Positions 38,080-47,601 of a stretch of DNA of 64,000 nucleotides are shown piece after piece. The stretch spans positions 206,001-270,000 of the forward strand of contig JAVKOQ010000038.1 in NCBI GenBank assembly GCA_031835245.1, written 5' to 3'. A program made the translations under genes and the position numbers. The stretch's first letter is position 1. The number at the start of each line of letters is the position of its first letter. Source of the DNA: Balamuthia mandrillaris (lineage: Eukaryota; Discosea; Longamoebia; Balamuthiidae). The notes beneath the pieces are model-generated. The model saw only the letters and a list, made by a program, of their open reading frames with translations. It was not told where the DNA came from and ran no database searches.

Positions 38080-38746
38080 GAGAAAGAGAAGAGAAGAGAG
38101 ACAAGAGACGAGAGACGAGAGACGAGAAAGAAACTTAAGAATGTGGCGATGACAAAAAGGAGAGCAACCAAGCAAAAACAAACAAACCAGAGCAGCTGCG
38201 AGTTGCTACAGGCTTTGTTCCACCGCACTTATAGTCGTCAGTCTTTTGACCATCTAACTCACAAAACACTTCCCGACTCTGTTGGCAGTCCTCCTGACAG
38301 GTGCCCCACGACGAAGTCGCCCATTGAGCCTCTTCCTCCTCCACAGGGATGCAAACCCCTCGGATGTCGTACTCGAGGGGGCAGGCGTACCAAAAGTTGG
38401 TGCAAGTTACGGTCACGCTGATCTGTGAGGACCCTCCCACGTTTGAGGAGGCGCTGTTGTAGCAATATACGTGGTCATCGCTGGAGGCGCCCGTATAATA
38501 CATCGAGGATTCTGCGTGGTCCTTAGTGCGAACCGTGAAGGTGCTTTCGTCGGTGGAATGAATCCTGAGTTCTGAGATGGCAGCAATTTCACCGTTATCG
38601 CAAGACCCACTGAAAAGTTGGCGGGTGGCTCCAGCACTGACCACAGCCTCATCCATGCATGCCACGCAATTACACTGAGCAAGGGAACCGAGGGGAACCG
38701 CTGCAAGCAACAAGAGCACCAGCAAAGGGAGTTCTGGGTTGAGCAT
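37349..38746 (-). CDS. Secreted protein with a thrombospondin type 1 repeat
   Basis: Minus-strand exons 38746-38188, 38019-37993 (27 nt) and 37836-37349 sum to 1,074 nt, 357 residues. The signal peptide is clear (LPLLVLLLLAAVPLGSLAQ). A Cys-containing N-terminal domain is followed by a TSP1-like motif: WATSSWGTCQEDCQQSREVFC, then CGGTKPVATRSCSGGDC, with the final GGDC supplied by the 27-nt exon. The C-terminal part (CAGNPDLLDFDDSLSASV) is a beta-rich, Cys-poor domain of unknown type. There is no membrane anchor, so the product is probably extracellular, for example in the coat, matrix or adhesion. TSP1 repeats are common in animals and apicomplexans; here the match rests on Trp, Cys and Arg spacing. 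Confidence 0.8.
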
Positions 38747-39485
38747 ATCGTGTTACAAAGGAATTGTGTTGTGAAAGTATTGTTTGTTGGCAAGAAGAAA
38801 AAGAAAAAAACAGCACCAGAAGTTGGTGCATTTATTGCATGTCAAGTAAGTTTTTTTTAAAACTGGTCTCATCATTTTTGTTTAATTAATGCCGAGTTTT
38901 GAATGCAAACTCCGAAATTGTAGTCTTTTTTTGGAAATGCAATTCGATAGTTTCCAAAACTGGAAAGAACGTGCCAAAATGGTGCATGGTTATGTTGCAT
39001 GCTTCACCAATCGTGTCGCTCCTTACCCCAACCAATTATTTCGTTTATCCTTTCAGTCTCGAGAAAATTCGTCAATAGCAGTCTTACTGTTGTTTACTCC
39101 TCATTTATACCATTTACTAGGAAACCAGATTTAGTGCATGACGCATTTTTTCATTTAACTAAATGGCAACTTTTTGCCTCGTCTTGTTCATTTATCAATT
39201 CCGAAGCCTCTTTTGCCAACCAATCGCAAAGAATAAAGCAGAGCAATATACTTGGTTGCCAGATGCACCCGAACAAGTCTTGGGTTTATTCACAAGAAAA
39301 GAGGTGTGGACCAAAGTGTGTGCTTTGAGTATGTCATCCTATTACAGCTAACACGCATACTGAAGATGCTTGTCATATATGTATAACATTCCATCTTCTC
39401 TCTCACAGATTGGTCTGATTTATGGACTAAACCCTCTACTCTGGAAAGCTCTTTAACTTCTCAACAGACCTTGTCAGGGAGTATG
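38747..39485. other. AT-rich intergenic stretch without genes
   Basis: About 740 nt with visibly lower GC than the rest. The part next to the TSP1 gene has a TATA-like AATAAATGC on the minus strand about 90 nt before the ATG. The remainder shows only short frames on both strands with no recognisable protein. Part may be decayed mobile-element sequence continuous with the integrase-like fragment to its right. Confidence 0.5.
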
Positions 39486-39745
39486 TCACCAGTGATGTCT
39501 TGAAGGATATAGGCTCTGATAATGGTGCAGTAGTGGATGATGAAGGGACCAAGAAATTTGGGGTTGGTTTTGGAGTTTGTTGACGAGTTTTTCAACAGCT
39601 AGATGTACTTCTGTTGGTGTACTGCTGATTGTTGAATGATAAGAATTGTTTAAGTTTCCAATAACCAACTCAAGTACTTGTTTCCAGGTTTTAGTACCCT
39701 CTGTAGTCATAAACTGGAATAACAACTGCTTCATAGTAGCAGACC
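39486..39745 (-). mobile_element. Integrase-like retroelement fragment
   Basis: A minus-strand frame of 82 residues contains TWKQVLELVIGNLNNSYHST followed by ISSTPTEVHLAVEKL. The pattern W-x3-L-x3-V...N-x3-HST...S-x-TP-x-E is typical of the C-terminal part of integrase cores of LTR-type retroelements. No other conserved integrase motif, long terminal repeat or reverse transcriptase was seen, so it is a relic or a misread fragment. It joins directly to the truncated oxygenase copy at about 39740. Confidence 0.5.
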
Positions 39746-40191
39746 ACTCTCATGTCCACCACATCTACTCGGACATTTGTCTCGGTTGTTGGTTTTGTGT
39801 TGCTTTTCTTGCAAGGTGGGCGCGTTGTATGCACAGGAAAGAGCTGCCAAAGGAGAGGAGAGAGGAAATCGGCCAAGGGTGAGGCCAAATGCCTCCTCAC
39901 TCCCTTGATGCCCAACAAGTTCAAACCTCCTTGCTTCACCGCCATCTGGAATCGTGGACCAAGAGTCCTTTCCATGTGTTTCGCTTCTTCGATCAGTGCA
40001 GAGCAAACCTGTGGAGAGAACAGCAGAAAGAGAACCACTTGCAGGAACTGGTTTTGTGCGGCGGAGGCCCATTGTTGCGGAGGTGCGCGGGCGGCAAGGG
40101 ATGGTGACTCGGAGGTCAGCAGCCAACGTGAAAGCTCCAGCAGCTCGGGATGCAAAAACGTGTACGGCACGGTGCGTCTTCCTCCTTTCAT
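39735..40191 (-). pseudogene. Truncated copy of the 2OG-oxygenase domain
   Basis: This copies the N-terminal part of the downstream oxygenase-F-box-RhoGEF gene. Shared stretches include PELLELSRWLLTSESPSLA, PPQQWASAAQNQF and AVKQGGLNLLGI. At the DNA level a block of about 65 nt near 39837 is identical to one near 42056. The copy ends at VVDMRVV, before the iron-binding HxD motif, and then runs into the integrase-like sequence. It therefore lacks all catalytic residues, the F-box and the DH domain. A different leader precedes it, so a short chimeric protein cannot be excluded. Confidence 0.75.
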
Positions 40192-40480
40192 TCTGCTGTT
40201 GAGAAGGTAGTGAACTCGTTGTTGTGGATATGTTAATTAACGCAGCATCGAGCTCGATGGGGTTGAGGGAACGAAACCAGACACAAGAGTGGTGGACATT
40301 AACGAACATGTCCAAACTGCAAACAAAGCAAGCCTTTACATGCATGATGGCTTTTTTTAACGAAAAAGAATCACAAAGTTGTTTGCACCATAAACAGAAC
40401 AGGAAGAGTGCGCCTTCCTCACCAGCAACGTAACCGCCACTGCCGAAGCCAACTTCACCGAAAGCTTCAAGAGCAGCGGT

Positions 40481-42412
40481 TTATTGTTGGGAACGGTGTA
40501 TCTCAGCGTTGATAATGTTGCAAATCTGCTCAACGTGCTGTAGCAACGCTTGAACCTTTGTGCAGCGACGCAATGTCTCCTCCTCCTCGTCCTCCTCCCC
40601 TGCAAACTTGTGGTAATACCTGAAAAGCTCTCTCAACAAGAGGGCGTATCTTGGTAGTCGGCTCACTGGCATCACCAAATAACTTTGGAGTTCCAACCTT
40701 CGGTCATCCTTCTCTTCCTGCTGCCTAATAAACTCTGCAAACTTCGGATACTTTTGTGTGGCACTCTGAAGGTGTTCTCTAACGTGCATGTAGGAGACGC
40801 AATAAGGCACATACAAAGGTTCAAGCAAAGAGATGAATCTTTCAAAGGCAGAAGGAATGTCTGGCTCTGCTCCCCTCTCTCGCAGGCCTGGACACACGTG
40901 GCATGTTTCCTGGGCCAAGAGAAGCTCTCTATACAAGTCCCTGTGTAGTCCCAACACTTGCTCCACGTCGCCAAAGATGTTGCGCAAGAGATCTGCTGGC
41001 AATAAAGCCTTCTTTGTCTTTATCTTTTTCGTTGTCTTTCTTCGCTCCTCTGTTCCTTCTTGAAGAGGTTTGAGATAGAGTTGGACCACCGATTCGAGTG
41101 CGTTGACGTAGGAAGCTTCGGTCATAATGAGCTCTTCGATGACCTTCGCGCGTCTCTCTTTGGAAGACAGATTCTGCCAGGAGCCAAAACTCGGGCTATC
41201 CGCCGCCGCTTTTGTTTTTCGTTGTTCTTGTACAAAGGCGATGTAACGGCCTGCCCAGTTTGCTTTCTTCTCGTTCTTCTCTTTCTTCACGTAGTGCTTC
41301 TTTTTCACTCTTCCTTCCTTCTCGTGTTTTTCCAGTTTGTTTTTCTTCTCCTGCTGTTTGCCCAAGTCTCTCGTTTGCTCAGGAAGATGCCTGCGCCAGA
41401 GAGAAGGATTGTCTTCAATGAGCTCTCTCCAATGTCGGCAAATGGCTCTGGCGCAAAGCAGCTCTTCCGCTGTCAGGAAAGACAGCACGTAGCTTTGCAG
41501 CTCATTGCCCAGATGAGAGAACTTGCGGAAGGCCTTGGCTTGGACAGATGGTTTCATGCGAATGATGAGATGGAAGCGTTCTCCTTCTTGTGTGTTGGTT
41601 GTTCCATTAGGAAGATCGGCCACATGGAGCACTGCACATCCGATATTGAGTAATTCTCCTTCATTGTGCTCATCTTCTTCTCTTTCTCTTTCTCTTCCTT
41701 TTTCTTGTTCTTTTTCTTTTTCTTTCTCCTTTTTGCGTTCGTTAGCTTTGGTTGAGGCAAAAGACAAAGGAGAGGAAAGACGAAGAACGCATTGACCGGT
41801 CATAGGGTCCAAAAAGAAGAGGTCAGCACCACGGCAGATGCTCGTCGCTGGGCCTAAGCACACGTTGAGGGTCAAAGTTGCTCCCTGATCAATGTGAAGC
41901 GGGTGGTAGCTGCTCTCTCTTTCGTCAGCAGAGTAGCGAACCACTCTCATGTCCACCACATCTACCAGCGCGCTTTGGGCTTTCTCTTTCGCTTTCGATG
42001 TGTCCTTGTTCTTGCACTTCCCTTTAATCGAAGGCATAAGCATCGTGTGGGATGGAAAGAGCTGCCAAAGGAGAGGAGAGAGGAAATCGGCCAAGGGTGA
42101 GGCCAAATGCCTCCTCACTCCTTCTATCCCCAACAAGTTCAAACCTCCTTGCTTCACCGCCATCTTGAATTGTGGGTCCTCTTCACCAAGCTCTCTTTCC
42201 ATGTGTTTCGCTTCTTCGATCAGCGCAGAGCACACCTCCGGAGAGAACAGCGGAAAGAGAACCACTTGCGGGAACTGGTTTTGTGCGGCGGAGGCCCATT
42301 GTTGTGGAGGTGCGCGGACAGCAAGGGAAGGGGACTCGGAGGTCAGCAGCCAACGTGAAAGCTCCAGCAGCTCTGGTTTGGAGAACGTTTTGCCAACGTT
42401 ACGATGTTTCAT
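40481..42412 (-). CDS. 2OG-Fe(II) oxygenase - F-box - RhoGEF (DH) fusion protein
   Basis: One uninterrupted frame of 643 residues with three unrelated domains. Residues about 45-290 form a prolyl-4-hydroxylase-like 2-oxoglutarate/Fe(II) oxygenase, with iron ligands H173 and D175 (HPLHIDQ), distal H263 (VLHVADLP) and 2OG-binding R279 (GERFHL). A Lys/Glu-rich insert sits before the distal His. Residues about 298-342 are an F-box (FSHLGNELQSYVLSFLTAEE, then CRHWRELIEDNPSLWRR). Residues about 421-638 are a DH domain (KVIEELIMTEASYVNALE, FERFISLLEPLYVPYC, LQSYLVMPVSRLPRYALLLR). No PH domain follows. This would couple an oxygen-dependent hydroxylase with SCF recruitment and Rho/Rac activation. The combination is unknown to me; the function is inference from the parts. 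Confidence 0.88.
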   Translation of the reverse strand: MKHRNVGKTFSKPELLELSRWLLTSESPSLAVRAPPQQWASAAQNQFPQVVLFPLFSPEVCSALIEEAKHMERELGEEDPQFKMAVKQGGLNLLGIEGVRRHLASPLADFLSPLLWQLFPSHTMLMPSIKGKCKNKDTSKAKEKAQSALVDVVDMRVVRYSADERESSYHPLHIDQGATLTLNVCLGPATSICRGADLFFLDPMTGQCVLRLSSPLSFASTKANERKKEKEKEKEQEKGREREREEDEHNEGELLNIGCAVLHVADLPNGTTNTQEGERFHLIIRMKPSVQAKAFRKFSHLGNELQSYVLSFLTAEELLCARAICRHWRELIEDNPSLWRRHLPEQTRDLGKQQEKKNKLEKHEKEGRVKKKHYVKKEKNEKKANWAGRYIAFVQEQRKTKAAADSPSFGSWQNLSSKERRAKVIEELIMTEASYVNALESVVQLYLKPLQEGTEERRKTTKKIKTKKALLPADLLRNIFGDVEQVLGLHRDLYRELLLAQETCHVCPGLRERGAEPDIPSAFERFISLLEPLYVPYCVSYMHVREHLQSATQKYPKFAEFIRQQEEKDDRRLELQSYLVMPVSRLPRYALLLRELFRYYHKFAGEEDEEEETLRRCTKVQALLQHVEQICNIINAEIHRSQQ

Positions 42413-42525
42413 GTATTTCTTCGTTCTGTTGCTGGAAAGAGAAGCTTAATTGCTGTATTTCTTGTAGACACCACAAAGAAAAGGAGAGGCAGAAAGAAAC
42501 GTTTACTCTGTTTCACAGCCATCAC

Positions 42526-45170
42526 TCATGATGTGAATTGATCTTGAAAACGAGTGAGATAGTCCATCAATTGCTTTACACGAAGGCGGAGGCGTGCGTT
42601 CTGTGCCTCCACGTGTCGAAGACACTGGTCCTTGTGCCGCAGCTGTGCCTGTAGCTGCATCACCAGGGAAGATGTTTCTATTTGTTGCGGCTGGGTAGAA
42701 GAGGAAAGAGAGGGGTGTTGTTGTGGAGCTTGATGGGCTATTGTTACATGATTAGAAACAGGAAGAGTGGACGGGGAAGAAGGCGAAGGAGGAGTTTCAG
42801 GAACGACGGTTGCTTCAAAAGCTGCTTCGGTGGTGCCAATCCTTGAAGATGATGGATAGTGTTGCTGTAGTGGTGGTTGTGGTTGTTGATGGCGAAGGTG
42901 CTCTGTTGGTTTCTGCAAAGATGTGTCGCTGGCTATATCGGTGGCCTTTCGTCGTTTTCTCTTTCTGTGTTCTTCTTGTTGAAGTTCTTGCGCTTTTTCT
43001 TGAGCTTCGGTTCGCAGTTGCTGTTGTTCTTGTTCCTCTGTTTCTTGTTCTTGTATCCGTTTTGATTTCTGTGGTTGTTGTCGTTTGTTTGCACGTTCTT
43101 TGCTTTGCCCTCTTCGTTGATGGTGTTGATGTGGATGCTGTTGTTCTCGTTGGTCAACTTGATGTACTTGCATTGTATCTTGTTCTTGTACCTGTTGTTG
43201 TTGCTGTGCTGTTTCTTGTTCTAGATTCTGTTGTTCTGTTTCTTGTACTTGTCTTGGTTGTGGCTGTCGTTCTCGCTGCGGTTGCTGCTCAGCAATAACA
43301 TCCAAGGCAGAACCATGTGGTGGCTGTACACGTACACTCGTTTCAAGCTCCCTTCTCCTACCACCTTTCTTACCTTGGGTTGTGATGTTGCTCAGCGAAT
43401 CTGTTTCTCGAGCATCTCTTCGCAGTTTTTCAACACGTTGGCTTTGAGCCGTGGTGGGTTCTTCCTTCTCCTTGTGCTCCTTTTTCTCTCGTCGTTCTGA
43501 ATGTTCGTGACGTGAAGTGGTTCTGTGCCTAGACGACCTCTTCTTCTTGTCTTCCCGCTCTGTCTTCGTCCTCCGCTTGCTCCGTCTTTTACGTTTTTGC
43601 TGTACTTCATCATCGCTAAAAGAGGCAATATCCTCTTCTTCATCAACTTCGTCTGTTCTGCTTCTTTTCATGATATCTTTTCTTCGTTGGAAGAGCGGAA
43701 GCAGTTCTTTTGATTCTCCCACAAAGCGAGCACGAAGAGAACGCGTTAGTGATGGAGAGGACGAATCAATGAAAGAAGAAGAAGAATTAAGGAGTGCAGA
43801 AGACAAAATAGAATCTGAAGCACTCTGCTTCTTGTGATGCGTTTTTGAAGAAGTGAGACGGTGAGCACCTTGTTGTGGTCGCAGTTTTTGATTCATCACC
43901 GCTTTTTTTGTTTCATGCGCGTCGTCGTAATGGACAAGAGGAAGAACGGCAGGAACCTGAGAAAGAGCAGAAGAAGAGGGAACGGAGGCAGACGTATGCG
44001 TTGTTTTAGTCGTTGCCGAGAGATCAGATGGATTAGGAGAACAAAGAGGAAACGGAGGTTCGGTGACTGTTTTTTTGATAGCTGTTGGGGACGGTGAACA
44101 AGAAGAACAAGACGGCGAAGAGGATGGAGGAGATGGTGGTGGCGATGGAGAAGCAGCAGTCGATTCTTGCTCGTTTTGTTCTTTAGGAAGAGCGGAAGAA
44201 ACAGAGGAAGTAGAGGATTGTTGTCGTTGTGATGGTTGTTGTTGTTGTTGTTGTTGCGAGAAAGGGGAATGTGGAATAGGAATGGAACGCGGGGACCGAG
44301 AGTTGGCAGCTCGAGAATAGGGAGAAGGTTGAGATGCGGAGATACTGGTAGAGAACAGCGGTGGCGGAGGCAACAGCGGTCTGTGGCTGCGGGTGGGACT
44401 GGTTGCTGCTGCAGAGGCCGTTAGCAGGCTGCTTTGACGGTGAATAAAGTCGAGAGAGACTAGTTCTCCGTTTATGCGACAGGATGGCTTCTTTGTCTGT
44501 GAATGCTCTACAAATAGAGGACGAGAGAGAGAGAGAGAGAGAGAGCAGGAAAGAAGAGAAGAAACAGGGTTCAGACATCGAACAAAGCAGCACAGAAAAT
44601 AGAACAGGAGTTACCCTGAAGGGAGGATGAACTATGGACAACCTGTCGATGAATGGCATAAGAAGAGGAGGAAGAGGAGGAAGAGGAGGACAAAGCACCA
44701 CCAGCAGCAGCCGCAGCACCACTCGGAGCAGAAGAGTTCGCCGCTTTCTTCTTCTTCTTCCGAATCTCCTTTCCGGGCTCTTGCACTTGCAGTGACGCGT
44801 TTTGGGGTGTTGTTGCTGCGGCTGGTTGTCTGTTTGTGTTCTTTGTTGTTGTGGAGGAAGAGGCGAGAGCAGATGAAGAAGAAGGAGTAGAGGTGGAGGC
44901 CGCAGAACGTTGGGAGGAGGAGAAAGGGACGGGTGTTAATGACGGGGTGGAGAGTTGGATGCGCCGCAAGGAAGTGCAAGGGGTCGAGGTGGTTGTGTCT
45001 GAATCATGGGCAGGAAGGTCGCTTTTGGCGTAGATGGAGGGAGGTATTTCCTCGAAGCCCTCTTTGAAGGAAACAGTTTTCTTTGGTTTGGGCTGTCCAT
45101 CTCTGCTTCTCTTCATTTTCTTTTTCTTTTTCAACCGTGTGGCCCGCACACCACTTCCAACCACCACCAC
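42526..45170 (-). CDS. Low-complexity Ser/Gln-rich protein with C-terminal coiled coil
   Basis: Minus-strand exons 45170-44615 and 44507-42526 sum to 2,538 nt, 845 residues. A short conserved-looking segment near the N-terminus (TVSFKEGFEEIPPSIYAKSD) is followed by Ser/Pro/Ala-rich and basic stretches. A bipartite Arg/Lys region (KRKRRSKRRTKTEREDKKKR) could be a nuclear signal. Long Gln/Glu tracts follow. The last 40 residues form a leucine-heptad coiled coil (QLQAQLRHKDQCLRHVEAQN). Composition suggests a nuclear scaffold or transcription factor, but there is no recognised DNA-binding domain. The start could be a later Met (45113). Confidence 0.72.
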
Positions 45171-45368
45171 CTTGTGGACCTCGTTAGCGAGAGGTCCTCC
45201 AGAACAAACGACCGTGGGCTGGGGCGTGGAGGGTAAGCTGCATCAACAGCTGCGTGGAACCCCTTTTTTCTTTGGTTCTTCGCACCTCGGAAGTAGTCGT
45301 GTCGTCACGAATCTGCCGAGCAGTCGCAGAGCACAACTTGGCCACGATTAGAAGAGGAGAGAGAGAGA

Positions 45369-45419
<51 letters not shown>

Positions 45420-45680
45420 AAGAGAGGGAGAAGGAAGAGAGGACGACAAAGAAAGAGAACAAAGAAAGAAAATGAGTTTCCGGTTTCACATTTTTTTTCA
45501 AAACAATGTACAAGTTTGTGTAATGGATATAAATAAAAAAAACGGCCCGGTAGTCTCAAGTCGCTCTCCCTTCTTTTCTTTTTGTGCCCACAACAACGCT
45601 ATGCCCAACTAGGGGCCATGGCTGGCGGAGAAAAGGAAGGAAAAAGAAAAAAAGAAAAAAAACTCAGAAAGGAAGTGTGC
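45171..45680. other. Intergenic stretch with GA repeat
   Basis: This region lies between two minus-strand genes and contains a GA microsatellite at about 45356-45415. It should include the promoter of the Gln-rich gene and the 3' end of the first Rac gene. An AATAAAA on the plus strand near 45532 is not obviously used. Confidence 0.5.
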
Positions 45681-46001
45681 TCAGAAGAGAGCACACTTAT
45701 TCTTGCCTCCAGCAGAGGAACTGCCAGCTCCGGGCTTGGGATTGCAGACGATGCTGGTGATGGCCGAGTCGAACACTTCCTTCAACCCCACTCTGGTCAA
45801 TGCGCTGCATTCCATGTACCTGTAAGCCTTGATCTGTTTGGCCAACCTCTGTCCTTCCTCCTGGCTTACACAGTCTCCTTGCTCCTTACGCAAATCGGTC
45901 TTGGTGCCCACCAAGATGATTGGCGTCTTTGGGCAGTGGTGCTTCAACTACGTTTCGCGGGTTAAAAAACAAAAGGAACACGTGAACAAGGAAAAGTAAC
46001 G

Positions 46002-46064
<63 letters not shown>

Positions 46065-46800
46065 GCAGCAAGAAAGAAGAGACAAAAAGAATGGAAGAGG
46101 AAAGGGGAGGGATAAGAAGAGCAGATGAAGGAAGAGATAAGAGCAAACCTCAGGGACCCAGGTTTCGGTGACGTTGTCAAAGGAGGTTCTGGAGGCCACA
46201 GAGAAGCACAACAAAAAGATGTCTGTCTTCTGGTAGCTCAGTGTTCGGATTCTGGCGTACGCCTCCTGACCTGAAAGGTTGCTTATAGTCAGCCAAGTCA
46301 AAAGCAAACAAACAGAACAGAACAGAAATGAGAGACAGAAAGAGAACAGCGAAACAGTCGCGGAGGGGAAAGAACAAAGAGAAGAGGAGACGCCAAAAGA
46401 AAAAGGGGGGAGAAATGGAGAGAACAAAGAACGAGAGAAGAGAAAGGGGAGAAGAGAAGGGGAGGAAAAAAACCAATAAAAAGCGAGAGACAAAGGGGAG
46501 AGAGAGAAGAAAAGACAAACCAGCAGTGTCCCAAAGAGAAAAGATGACCTCTTTGCCTTCCACCAAGACGGTGGCCTCATAGTTGTCGAAAACTGTGGGT
46601 ACGTAGTCGGTGGGGAACTCATTTCGTGTGTAACTTTGGGAGGGAAACCAACCAGGTCAGACGGACCCCAAACCCCTCACAGTAAAAGAACAGAAAAAAA
46701 AAATAGGGAGAAAGGGGACAAACCTGATAAGCATGCAGGTCTTACCTACAGCACCGTCTCCCACGACCACGCATTTCACAGTCCTTTTGTCTCCAGACAT
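45681..46800 (-). CDS. Rac-family small GTPase, copy 1
   Basis: A Rho/Rac GTPase switching actin organisation. Minus-strand exons 46800-46724, 46633-46521, 46270-46149 and 45947-45681 give 192 residues. All G boxes are intact: GDGAVGKT, effector region [15 protein letters not shown], and TKTD (TKxD form, as in Rac). The C-terminus ends in CALF, a CaaX box expected to be geranylgeranylated, with a short Lys/Ser stretch before it and no long polybasic run. Exon lengths 77, 113, 122 and 267 match the neighbouring paralogue at 47602 except for one extra codon in the last exon. The body differs by only a few residues (KEQGDCVS versus [15 protein letters not shown] versus KKCVLF). Confidence 0.97.
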
Positions 46801-47601
46801 CGTCTTCCTTGTATCGTGCTAGTGGTGACCAAACACAAAAGGATGGTTTTAAAATTTTTGACTTGCAAAGAAAGAAAGAGCACCAGAATATACACGGGGA
46901 ACAGGAGCAACTCCGAAGTTAAGAGACTCAAAGAAAGAAGGAAGGAAGGAAGGGAAGAGGGTCCAACGAACGAAATCCAACGGAGGGAAAGGAAAGGAAA
47001 GGAAAGGGGGAAAGAAGGAACGGCCAAAAGCAGCAAACAGGAACACACGACTAGACAACAACACCAACAAAAGAACAAGGCACCTACCCTCGACGTTACT
47101 TGTACAAAGCTTGTTTTTTTTTTGTTTGTTTTGCTTTGGTCTTCTTCTTCCTTTCGCCCACCCTTTTTTTCGAAAGCGGAAGAACAGCTATCAGGCAGAC
47201 CCTCGATCTCCCTCGTTCCTCTGCATTGCCTGGGTTTAAATTTCATCCTCCACTCTGGAACCCATGACGAGGCAATACTGTCCAATGATTTTCGCATTCA
47301 ACAAACGATGCCCGCTTTGGACACAACCAACCATGTTCCAGGTCCCATCCTTTCGCACCGAGGGTGACAAATTTAGATTTACCCAAATATGGTATAGTTT
47401 AAACCATTTAAAATAGTTGGTAACGCGAATAGGGCAATCATCCTCAAAAACAGGCTCACAATTTTTTTTTGTCGGGGTTCTGTCTGTCCTTCCCCTAAAA
47501 ATCTCTCTCTCTTTGCTGTTGCGGTGGGAGTGCGTATTTTTTTTCTCTGCGGGCTTTTTTTTTTGGTTGTAGCGAAAAAAAAAAGTGTAGAGGAGAAGAA
47601 G
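46801..47601. promoter_or_regulatory. Divergent region between the two Rac genes
   Basis: About 800 nt between head-to-head Rac ATGs, so both promoters lie here. The left part is GA-rich with a GGAAAG repeat near 46986-47010. The part nearest the rightward gene is T-rich with an A-rich run before the ATG. No protein frame is credible. I saw no extended inverted repeat in this central part, in contrast to the genes themselves. Confidence 0.45.
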
